Of a stretch of 5,009 bases of DNA, positions 1 through 4,536 are shown piece after piece. Under the pieces are notes generated by a model that made no database searches, had not been told where the DNA came from, and was given only the letters and a program-made list of their open reading frames with translations. Both the position numbers and the translations under genes were made by a program. The first letter of the stretch is position 1, and each line of letters begins with the position of its first letter. The stretch comes from an uncultured Clostridia bacterium. Lineage in GTDB: Bacteria; Bacillota; Clostridia; Christensenellales; Aristaeellaceae. The DNA is taken from the NCBI GenBank assembly GCA_947600345.1, contig CANQGC010000222.1:1-5009 (forward strand). The letters run 5' to 3'.

Positions 1-16
1 GATTTGAGCCGTGGCA

Positions 17-206
17 GTCGGCCCTTCCAGGGCCGACCGAGCTGCTCAAAGAGCAGCTCGCCTTCCACTCTCCTTGGGCCGCCGGCAGGCACCCCTGCCG
101 TGAGGCAGCAGCGACGGCGCGAAGCGCCGCCGCTGACCGGAATCCCCAGTGGGGATTCCGATCCCCATGCCGCCTGCAAGGCGGCGGCATGCGCCGGCCA
201 GGCGCA
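17..206. repeat. Cluster of seven short perfect hairpins, mostly with 3-base loops
   Basis: Seven consecutive dyads can be read: 17-37 (9-bp stem, loop TCC), 38-60 (10-bp, loop AAA, directly abutting the first), 83-100 (7-bp, 4-base loop), 115-129 (6-bp, loop GAA), 138-160 (10-bp, loop AGT), 169-185 (7-bp, loop GCA; an alternative 9-bp pairing is 166-174 with 183-191) and 190-206 (6-bp, 5-base loop). All listed stems pair perfectly, yet they share no common sequence; only the architecture recurs. The 115-129 unit contains GCGAAGC, known as an unusually stable DNA mini-hairpin. None is followed by a T-tract on either strand, so they do not look like standard intrinsic terminators. An open frame at 4-243 runs through them and has no protein-like features. 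Function is unknown: REP/BIME-like elements, RNA-stabilising 3' structures of an upstream gene, or products of a mobile-element process are all possible. Confidence 0.8.
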
Positions 207-214
207 ACAAAAAA

Positions 215-272
215 TCTTGACCATTTCTATACTCTTTTCTTGACCGCCCTCTTGACGCTTTTGTCGTAGAAT
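215..272 (+). promoter_or_regulatory. Candidate control region of the ABC transporter operon with three TCTTGAC repeats
   Basis: This AT-rich stretch, just after an A-tract (208-214), carries TCTTGAC three times on the plus strand, beginning at 215, 238 and 250. The last two give TTGAC at 240 and 252, a 12-bp period. A TAGAAT box at 267-272 resembles a -10 element, but no -35 lies 17 bp upstream; the nearest TTGACC (240-245) leaves a 21-bp spacer. A TATACT at 228-233 also lacks a partner. Response regulators of the OmpR family often bind direct repeats about one helical turn apart that overlap a weak -35, as described for SpaR boxes. An activated promoter is therefore a reasonable inference, not a demonstration. 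Confidence 0.35.
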
Positions 273-282
273 GGGCGCAACG

Positions 283-290
283 AAAGGAGG
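283..290 (+). promoter_or_regulatory. Strong ribosome binding site of the ABC ATPase gene
   Basis: AAAGGAGG lies 9 bases before the ATG at 300. It is a near-complete match to the anti-Shine-Dalgarno sequence and fixes the start of the ATPase gene. Confidence 0.8.
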
Positions 291-299
291 AATCATCTC

Positions 300-1214
300 A
301 TGGAATATGTTTTGACTGCCACGGGCCTCTCCAAGCGCTACCGCGACTTCAAGGCGCTGGACGGGCTGACCATGCGCGTGCCCCGGGGCGCGATCTACGG
401 CCTCGTGGGCCGCAACGGCGCGGGCAAGACCACGCTCATCCGCCTGATCTGCGGGCTGCAGAGGCCCAGCGCCGGAAGCTACGCGCTCTACGGCACGCCA
501 GGGGACTCCCCGGAGATCTCCCGCGCTCGCCGGCGCATGGGCGCGGTGGTGGAGACGCCGTCCATCTACGGCGAGATGTCCGCCAGTGACAACCTGCGCC
601 AGCAGTACCGCATACTGGGCCTCCCCGACTTCTCGGGCATCGGCGAACTGCTCCGGCTCGTGGGGCTCGAGGGCACCGGTTCGAAGAGGGCCCGCCACTT
701 CTCGCTGGGCATGAAGCAGAGGCTCGGCATCGCCATGGCGCTCGCCGGCGACCCCGACTTCCTGGTGCTCGACGAGCCGGTCAACGGCCTCGACCCCCAG
801 GGCATCGTCGAGATGCGCGAGCTGATCCTCAAGCTCAACCGCGCGCGGGGCATCACCGTGCTGATCTCCAGCCACATCCTCGACGAGCTCGCGCGGCTCG
901 CCACCCACTACGGCTTCATCGACCACGGCCGCATGGTCAGGGAGCTCAGCGCAACGGAGCTCGAGGCCGCCTGCCGCAAGTGCGTCCGGCTCACCGTCAG
1001 CGACACCAGGCCGATGGCCAGGGTGCTCGATGAGTTGAAGATCGAGTATAAGGTGCTCGACGACCGCACCGCCGACGCCTACGCCCAGCTCAACGTCGCC
1101 GAGCTCGTGCGCAGGCTCGACGCCGAGGGCTGCGAGCTGACCTCCGCCCAGGAGCGCGACGAGAGCCTGGAGAGCTACTTCATGTCGCTGGTCGGGGGTG
1201 AGTCGCATGCGTAA
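300..1214 (+). CDS. ABC transporter ATP-binding protein, bacitracin/lantibiotic-export (BcrA) type
   Basis: This 304-residue cytoplasmic ATPase would energise the membrane partner encoded just downstream. Walker A is GRNGAGKT at residues 37-44, the ABC signature SLGMKQ at 135-140, Walker B FLVLDE at 154-159 with catalytic Glu159, the D-loop GLDP at 163-166 and the switch His at 192. The usual Q-loop Gln is replaced by Glu85 in the segment ETPSIYGEMSASDNL. That 'E-loop' is typical of BcrA and LanF-type ATPases for bacitracin resistance and lantibiotic immunity. Residues from about 220 form a C-terminal extension common in this family. The length matches the family (about 300 residues). The ATG follows an AAAGGAGG site. 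The gene overlaps the permease start by 8 bases, so the two are likely translationally coupled. Family assignment is firm; the exact substrate (a peptide antibiotic is the best guess) is inference. Confidence 0.92.
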   Translation: MEYVLTATGLSKRYRDFKALDGLTMRVPRGAIYGLVGRNGAGKTTLIRLICGLQRPSAGSYALYGTPGDSPEISRARRRMGAVVETPSIYGEMSASDNLRQQYRILGLPDFSGIGELLRLVGLEGTGSKRARHFSLGMKQRLGIAMALAGDPDFLVLDEPVNGLDPQGIVEMRELILKLNRARGITVLISSHILDELARLATHYGFIDHGRMVRELSATELEAACRKCVRLTVSDTRPMARVLDELKIEYKVLDDRTADAYAQLNVAELVRRLDAEGCELTSAQERDESLESYFMSLVGGESHA

Positions 1215-2070
1215 GCTGCTTCGCGCCGACTTCCGAAGGCTGGCTTCGAGCAAGATCTTCGCCCTGTGCCTGCTGGGGATGCTCCTGATCAGCGCCTGGG
1301 TGCTGATCGACATCTGCGGAATGAAGGCCAAGTTTCCCGATGAGGAATGGTTTCTCGAAAGCGACCTGTTTAACCACGTGCCGACGCTGGGCTTCGTGAT
1401 CGCGGCGGTGGTCGGCATGGTCACCGGCGCCGACTACGCCGACGGCACCATCCGCAATAAACTGATCGCCGGCAGCGAGCGCAGGTGGGTGTACCTGTCG
1501 CACCTGATCGTGAACTGCGCGGCGTGCCTCGCGCTGGCGGCGGTCTACGTCGCGCCGCTGGCGCTCATCGGCCCCGTCGCGTCCGACGGATTCGAGAACC
1601 CGGGAAGGGACGCGCTGCTGCTCGCCGCGAGCGCGCTCTGCCTGCTGGGATTCTCCGCCATCTCCACGGCGTTCGCGCTGGGCATGCAGAGCCGCACCGC
1701 CGCCGTGCTGGTCAGCCTGGCGGTGATGACGGGGCTGCTCACCGGGGGCAGCTACGTGAACGAGCGGCTCAAAGAGGAGCCGATGATGTCGCCGCCGGTC
1801 ACGATCACGCAAGGCGGCGTGGAGGCGTACATCTCAGGGGATGGCATCCCGATGGGCGTGGAGGAGGTGCCCAATCCGTTCTACGTGAGCGGCACGAGGC
1901 GGATGCTCTACCAGTGGCTCAGCGATATCAATCCCCAAGGCCAGGCGATCCAGCTGGCGGACCGGGCCGACCCGGAGCACCTGGGAAGGTGGCCGTTCAC
2001 TGCGGCGGCGGTAGTATTGCTCACCAGCGGAGCAGGCTACGCAGTATTCAAGCGAAAGGACATCAAGTAA
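1207..2070 (+). CDS. ABC-2 type transporter permease, partner of the upstream ATPase
   Basis: This 287-residue integral membrane protein would form the channel of the exporter. Six hydrophobic segments are visible at about residues 17-36, 59-76, 98-122, 135-158, 163-182 and 263-281. Between the second and third is DYADGTIRNKLIAG (77-90 region), a cytoplasmic motif recurring in ABC-2 permeases of bacitracin/lantibiotic exporters. A hydrophilic segment of about 80 residues (182-262) lies between the last two helices and is probably extracytoplasmic by alternation, a plausible substrate-contact region. The C-terminus is Lys-rich (FKRKDIK), consistent with an inside location. I prefer the ATG at 1207 because GGGGGTGA at 1193-1200 lies correctly before it; an in-frame GTG at 1198 would add three residues. 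The start overlaps the ATPase stop. Permease function is well supported; the substrate is not known. Confidence 0.88.
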   Translation: MRKLLRADFRRLASSKIFALCLLGMLLISAWVLIDICGMKAKFPDEEWFLESDLFNHVPTLGFVIAAVVGMVTGADYADGTIRNKLIAGSERRWVYLSHLIVNCAACLALAAVYVAPLALIGPVASDGFENPGRDALLLAASALCLLGFSAISTAFALGMQSRTAAVLVSLAVMTGLLTGGSYVNERLKEEPMMSPPVTITQGGVEAYISGDGIPMGVEEVPNPFYVSGTRRMLYQWLSDINPQGQAIQLADRADPEHLGRWPFTAAAVVLLTSGAGYAVFKRKDIK

Positions 2071-2093
2071 GGAAGCGATAGGAACGAATGGCA

Positions 2094-2125
2094 GGACTTT
2101 GGGCCCATCTACGGGCCCAAAGTCC
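2094..2125. repeat. Perfect 13-bp hairpin just after the permease gene
   Basis: GGACTTTGGGCCC at 2094-2106 is the exact reverse complement of 2113-2125, with a 6-base loop (ATCTAC). It begins 24 bases after the permease stop codon. The following bases (GTCGACGAG) contain no T-run, so it would be a poor Rho-independent terminator. It may instead protect the 3' end of the transporter mRNA or cause partial termination before the kinase gene. Confidence 0.8.
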
Positions 2126-2157
2126 GTCGACGAGCACGCGGCAGCAGAAGGGAGAAT

Positions 2158-2242
2158 CCAAGGAACCTCAGGTTCCTTGGCAGGTCTGGACAGAGTCCAG
2201 CGGGTCCCGGGCAGCGCCCGGGCGGGTCTGGGCGGAGCCCAG
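2158..2242. repeat. Tandem array of four perfect triloop hairpins with 5-base spacers
   Basis: Four dyads follow one another: 2158-2180 (10-bp stem, loop TCA), 2186-2200 (6-bp, loop AGA), 2206-2222 (7-bp, loop AGC) and 2228-2242 (6-bp, loop GGA). The spacers are CAGGT (2181-2185), CGGGT (2201-2205) and CGGGT (2223-2227), so spacer length and sequence are conserved while the stems differ. Every stem pairs perfectly and every loop is exactly three bases. An imperfect relative at 2282-2298 also has an AGA loop. This differs from CRISPR, where repeats are identical and spacers vary. Function is unknown. Confidence 0.8.
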
Positions 2243-2304
2243 CGTATCCCCTGAGGTTGTGCCTAGTGGGCGGATGTGGTTCGCGAGCAGAGGTCGCGCT
2301 CACG

Positions 2305-2377
2305 GGCGGCCCGCGGTATCAGTCAATAATTCGGCAATGCGAACCACCGCCCCGCCGCCCCCAAACCGCGGGCCGCC
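2305..2377. repeat. Perfect 13-bp inverted repeat flanking 47 bases
   Basis: GGCGGCCCGCGGT at 2305-2317 is exactly complementary to 2365-2377. The 47 bases between them are relatively AT-containing at first (2318-2335) and C-rich afterwards. The arms are long and perfect enough to close a large hairpin in RNA, or to be the ends of a tiny mobile element, but I see no flanking target duplication or transposase. Confidence 0.6.
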
Positions 2378-2389
2378 AGCGGCGCGGAG

Positions 2390-2420
2390 TTGATTCGGGA
2401 AGCAGAGCTTCCCGAATCAA
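2390..2420. repeat. Perfect 14-bp hairpin with AGA loop upstream of the kinase gene
   Basis: TTGATTCGGGAAGC at 2390-2403 pairs exactly with 2407-2420 around an AGA loop (2404-2406). It is the longest perfect stem in the window and ends 68 bases before the kinase ATG. No T-run follows. Its AGA loop matches the unit at 2186-2200 and the imperfect one at 2282-2298, suggesting all belong to one class. Confidence 0.8.
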
Positions 2421-2473
2421 GGCAGCCGCCACTAACTCTCCAAAAACGCTTCGCCGTCCAGCATCCAAAGAGG

Positions 2474-2479
2474 AAGGAG
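2474..2479 (+). promoter_or_regulatory. Ribosome binding site deciding the kinase start
   Basis: AAGGAG, within AGGAAGGAGA (2471-2480), is 9 bases before the ATG at 2489. A longer in-frame reading from a TTG at 2390 would place the start inside the 14-bp hairpin and lacks such a site, so the ATG is preferred. Confidence 0.75.
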
Positions 2480-2488
2480 AACCCACCC

Positions 2489-3385
2489 ATGCCCACCCCC
2501 ATCCTCGCCGTCCTCTGCGCGCTCCCGGCCATCCTCGCCGCCATCCTCGCCCTGCGCCTCCACCTCCTGCGCCGCGCGACGGACGACCTCCGCCGGGACA
2601 TGGAGGCCTGGCTCCGAATGGGCGACACCAACGCGCTCCTCTCCACATCCAGCGGCGAGCGCTGCGTCCGCAGGCTGGCGTCAAGCCTCAACGTCCAGCT
2701 GCGCCAGCTCCGCGCCGAGCGGCATAAGCTCCATAGCGGCAACCTCGAGCTCCGCGACGCGGTGACCAACGCCTCCCACGACCTGCGCACGCCGCTGACG
2801 GCCATCCTCGGCTACATCGACCTGCTGGAGCGGGAGCCGCTCACCCCCAACGCGCAGCGTTACATCGCAATCCTCCGCGAGCGCGCCGGGCGCATGAAGG
2901 CCCTCACCGAGGAGCTGTTCCGCTACACCACAACCGGCGCCGAGGGCGAGGAACTCCAGCTCGAACCCATCAACCTCAACGCCGCTGTCGAGGAGGCGCT
3001 GGCCGCCGCCTACTCCGAGCTCAACGCCCGGGGCATCGCGCCCGAGGTGCATCTGCCCGAGGCCCCCGTCACGCGCAGGCTCAATCCCGCCGCGCTGAGC
3101 CGCATCCTCGGCAACATCCTTACCAACGCGGCCAAGTACTCCGACGGCGATTTGCAAATCGCGCTGGACGAATCCGGCGAGCTGAGCTTCTCCAACGCGG
3201 CGGCGATGCTGGACGAGCTCCAGACCGGCCGCCTGTTCGACCGCTTCTACACCGTGGAATCCGCCCGCGAATCCACCGGCCTCGGCCTCTCCATCGCCCG
3301 CATACTCACCGAGCGCATGGGCGGCACCATCGGCGCGGAGTACGCGGACGGAAGGCTGACGGTGCGGGTGCGGTTTGGGGAATAA
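2489..3385 (+). CDS. Membrane-bound sensor histidine kinase of a peptide-antibiotic-type two-component system
   Basis: This 298-residue kinase has one N-terminal membrane helix (about residues 4-27), a linker of about 60 residues that may be a degenerate HAMP or coiled coil, and then the kinase core. The H-box NASHDLRTPLTAI places the phosphorylated His at 97. The N-box RILGNILTNAAKYSDG has its key Asn at 213. The F-box LFDRFYT is at 249-255 and the G2 box TGLGLSIA at 263-270. The usual DxGxG G1 box is replaced by a segment around LSFSN (232-236). I recall similar replacement in small clostridial kinases next to lantibiotic transporters. There is no extracellular sensor domain, so the signal may come through the membrane helix or the neighbouring transporter. 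No response regulator gene adjoins it. Kinase identity is firm; coupling to the upstream exporter is inferred from neighbourhood. Confidence 0.9.
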   Translation: MPTPILAVLCALPAILAAILALRLHLLRRATDDLRRDMEAWLRMGDTNALLSTSSGERCVRRLASSLNVQLRQLRAERHKLHSGNLELRDAVTNASHDLRTPLTAILGYIDLLEREPLTPNAQRYIAILRERAGRMKALTEELFRYTTTGAEGEELQLEPINLNAAVEEALAAAYSELNARGIAPEVHLPEAPVTRRLNPAALSRILGNILTNAAKYSDGDLQIALDESGELSFSNAAAMLDELQTGRLFDRFYTVESARESTGLGLSIARILTERMGGTIGAEYADGRLTVRVRFGE

Positions 3386-3416
3386 AAGGCGGCGGCGCTT
3401 TCCAGCACCGCCGCTG
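3386..3416 (-). terminator. Hairpin between convergent genes; Rho-independent terminator for the toxin-antitoxin operon
   Basis: GCGGCGGCGCT at 3389-3399 pairs with 3404-3414 around TTCC, with one C-A mismatch. Read on the minus strand, the stem is followed by GCCTTTTATT (leftward from 3390), a short U-tract, and it lies just after the toxin stop codon. On the plus strand it follows the kinase stop directly but has no T-run, so it is a weaker terminator that way. Its A-run overlaps the kinase stop codon. Confidence 0.6.
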
Positions 3417-3419
3417 CGA

Positions 3420-3734
3420 CTATAGATACCGCTTTGCGTCCATGCGCTCGTGAAGTATGCGCATGATGACGATCCTGCCCTCCATGACCCGGTAATAGAC
3501 GCAATAGGGAGGAACGTACAGGCGAAAGTAACGCCTGAGCCTTCGCCCACCGACCAACACTTCCGTTCCGGAGAAGGGAAAGTGCGAGGCGCGTTCTACC
3601 GCCTCCGCGATCCCATCCAACAGCTTCTCTGCTGCATCGGCGTTGTCCGCAGCGATGTAGGAGAAGGCTTGATAGAGATCCTCCTGAGCGATGGGCAGAA
3701 CTTCAATCACGAATGGATCAGCTTCGGAACGCAT
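3420..3734 (-). CDS. RelE/ParE-family toxin of a type II toxin-antitoxin system
   Basis: This 104-residue protein has the family's usual small size. The order is a beta strand (FVIEVLPIAQEDL, residues 8-20), two helices (about 21-30 and 33-50), and a C-terminal sheet with RRLRRYFRLYVPPYCVYYRV (64-83) and IVIMRILHERMDA (88-100). The pattern of basic residues followed by YxVYYRV and an I..I.H.R.D ending is typical of ParE/RelE toxins. RelE members cleave mRNA on the ribosome and ParE members poison gyrase; the sequence alone does not let me choose. The ATG at 3734 overlaps the antitoxin end by 17 bases and has GGAGG (3745-3749 on the minus strand) 10 bases ahead. Base composition is visibly less GC-rich than in the flanking genes, consistent with acquisition. 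Confidence 0.85.
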   Translation of the reverse strand: MRSEADPFVIEVLPIAQEDLYQAFSYIAADNADAAEKLLDGIAEAVERASHFPFSGTEVLVGGRRLRRYFRLYVPPYCVYYRVMEGRIVIMRILHERMDAKRYL

Positions 3735-3990
3735 CCAGCCTTGCCCTCCAATTCGCTATCGCTTCCTCAAACGGGATGGGCTTCACGCCCGACGCCAATT
3801 GCTCCTCTGCCTCCAGCAGCTTCTCGCGCAGCTCCAGGCTGGCCTCGCGCTGATTGTAGGCATCCAGGCTCTGCACCACTAGGTCGCCTTCGCCATTCTT
3901 TGTGATGAATATCGGTTCACCGCTCTCATGGCAAACGCGGGAGATTTCGGCATATTCATTTCTCAATGCCGTGGAAGGCCGTATCGTCAT
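3718..3990 (-). CDS. Phd/YefM-family antitoxin
   Basis: This 90-residue protein begins MTIRPSTALRNEYAEISR and continues with GEPIFITKNGEGDLVVQSLDAY, the typical Phd/YefM N-terminal DNA-binding fold with its 'I.KNG..D.VV.S...Y' strand-turn signature at about residues 24-45. A Glu-rich helix (about 48-66) and an acidic/hydrophobic tail (PIPFEEAIANWRARL) would wrap around the toxin. An upstream in-frame ATG at 4026 would add 12 residues but sits almost at the predicted transcription start. The chosen ATG at 3990 has AGGAG at 4001-4005 (minus strand), 10 bases ahead. Antitoxin-first order and a 17-base overlap with the toxin are standard. Such proteins repress their own promoter together with the toxin, and a good operator candidate lies at 4014-4037. 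Confidence 0.87.
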   Translation of the reverse strand: MTIRPSTALRNEYAEISRVCHESGEPIFITKNGEGDLVVQSLDAYNQREASLELREKLLEAEEQLASGVKPIPFEEAIANWRARLDAFRS

Positions 3991-4013
3991 GTCACACACA
4001 CTCCTATGAAGAT

Positions 4014-4037
4014 ATTCTATCAACATTACGATAGAAT
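4014..4037. promoter_or_regulatory. Inverted repeat, candidate operator of the toxin-antitoxin operon
   Basis: ATTCTATC at 4014-4021 is exactly complementary to GATAGAAT at 4030-4037, with an 8-base centre. It covers the expected transcription start (about 4029) and touches the -10 box (4036-4041) of the leftward promoter. Phd/YefM antitoxins are known to bind palindromes in this position, so binding here would repress the operon. Confidence 0.6.
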
Positions 4038-4064
4038 TATACCATTGTGCTGCCGGGCTGTCAA
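4036..4064 (-). promoter_or_regulatory. Consensus sigma-70/A promoter of the toxin-antitoxin operon
   Basis: On the minus strand TTGACA (4064-4059) is followed after exactly 17 bases by TATAAT (4041-4036). Both hexamers are perfect consensus. Transcription should begin near 4029, giving a leader of about 39 bases that includes the antitoxin ribosome binding site. Confidence 0.85.
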
Positions 4065-4147
4065 GCGCAAATGTTGATTTTTGAAGATGTCAAGCGAAAA
4101 GGCTTGACATCGTTGGCGCGTTGGCGTATAATAAATGGGCTGTCAAG
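4055..4147. repeat. Repeated TGTCAAG motifs in the divergent promoter region
   Basis: TGTCAAG occurs on the plus strand at 4059, 4088 and 4141, and its complement CTTGACA at 4103-4109. GGGCTGTCAAG is an exact 11-base direct repeat (4055-4065 and 4137-4147). The copies at 4059 and 4088 agree in 12 of 13 bases. GATGTCAAGC (4086-4095) and GCTTGACATC (4102-4111) form a perfect 10-bp inverted repeat with a 6-base loop, and its right arm contains the rightward -35 box. The copies at 4059 and 4103 serve as -35 elements. The others could be extra -35-like or regulator sites. Confidence 0.7.
4104..4132 (+). promoter_or_regulatory. Consensus sigma-70/A promoter of ylxM-ffh
   Basis: TTGACA (4104-4109), exactly 17 bases, then TATAAT (4127-4132): a perfect consensus promoter. 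Transcription would start near 4139, leaving about 35 bases before the ylxM ATG. The -35 lies in a 10-bp inverted repeat (4086-4111), which may allow repression or merely reflect repeat duplication. Confidence 0.88.
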
Positions 4148-4173
4148 TAAAACTGCTTGCGGGGTGAGCGTGG

Positions 4174-4530
4174 ATGGCGGATGTGGAGGCGCGCGTGGAG
4201 CTGAACACGCTGCTGGACTTCTACGGGCCGCTGCTCACCGAGCACAGGCGCGAGGTGCTCCGGCTCTACTGCGAGGAGGACCTTTCGCTCACGGAGATCG
4301 CGGAGCAGCTGGGCATCACCCGCCAGGGCGTCAGCGACGCGCTGCAGAAGGGCCGCCGCCAGCTCGCGGACTACGAGGAGAAGCTCGGGCTCGCCGGGCG
4401 CTACCGGGCGCTGGGCGAGCAGGCGAGGCGCTGCATGCGCGCGCTGGACGGCATCGAAGCGGCGGGCAGGGACGCGGAGCGCATCCGCGAGGCCCGAGCG
4501 GCGCTGGAGGAGATATTGCGGGAGAGGTGA
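4174..4530 (+). CDS. ylxM: YlxM/p13-like DNA-binding protein
   Basis: This 118-residue protein matches the YlxM family in length and composition. The N-terminus (LNTLLDFYGPLLTEHRREVLRLYCEEDLSLTEIAEQLGITRQGVSDAL, about residues 12-58) is a sigma-70 region-4-like helix-turn-helix, with LTEIAEQLGITRQGVSDAL as the DNA-contacting motif. The rest is a charged, probably helical tail. The family is named for its position next to ffh, and some members are reported to affect signal-recognition-particle GTPase activity. GGGGTGAG at 4161-4168 precedes the ATG. Its stop lies 6 bases before ffh, so the two are surely co-transcribed and probably coupled. ftsY, a frequent upstream neighbour, is absent; a toxin-antitoxin operon sits there instead. 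Confidence 0.92.
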   Translation: MADVEARVELNTLLDFYGPLLTEHRREVLRLYCEEDLSLTEIAEQLGITRQGVSDALQKGRRQLADYEEKLGLAGRYRALGEQARRCMRALDGIEAAGRDAERIREARAALEEILRER

Positions 4531-4536
4531 GGTTTC

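Larger units (their letters stand above)
2071..2488. other. Gene-free interval of 418 bases filled with hairpins
   Basis: I find no convincing gene here. Open frames exist on both strands (for example 2088-2393 plus and 2109-2303 minus), but they run through palindromes, are rich in Arg, Pro and Gly as expected from GC-rich non-coding DNA, and show no recognisable domain. The interval holds a 13-bp hairpin, a tandem group of triloop hairpins, an imperfect hairpin at 2282-2298 (7-bp, one mismatch, loop AGA), a widely spaced inverted repeat and a 14-bp triloop hairpin. No confident promoter for the kinase gene is visible, so it may be read through from the transporter operon or use a weak activated promoter. 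Confidence 0.75.

Noticed and set aside
190..214. Terminator formed by the 190-206 hairpin and nearby A-tract
   Set aside because: The A-run follows the stem on the plus strand; on the minus strand the resulting T-run precedes the stem, so neither direction gives a stem followed by U residues.
4..243. Open frame of 79 codons on the plus strand
   Set aside because: It runs through seven hairpins, has no ribosome binding site visible and no protein-like pattern.
1180..1812. Long minus-strand open frame opposite the permease
   Set aside because: Its His/Arg/Asp/Gln-rich composition is the usual shadow of a GC-rich gene, while the plus-strand permease has clear membrane helices.
2158..2242. Possible CRISPR array
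   Set aside because: The palindromic units differ in sequence and the short spacers are the conserved part; unit sizes (15-23 bases) and the 5-base gaps do not fit any CRISPR array, and no cas gene is visible.
2088..2393. Open frame of 101 codons between permease and kinase
   Set aside because: It reads through the hairpin cluster, is rich in Arg, Pro, Ser and Gly, and lacks a recognisable domain.
2681..3550. Long minus-strand open frame opposite the kinase
   Set aside because: The plus strand encodes all kinase boxes in order; the minus reading is Gly/Ala/Val/Glu-rich without motifs and crosses into the toxin gene.
3450..3905. Plus-strand open frame opposite the toxin-antitoxin genes
   Set aside because: The minus strand carries two overlapping family-typical proteins with ribosome binding sites and a consensus promoter; the plus reading has no recognisable features.
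3991..4026. Upstream start for the antitoxin at 4026
   Set aside because: It would leave almost no leader after the predicted start site near 4029 and has no ribosome binding site; the ATG at 3990 has AGGAG 10 bases ahead.
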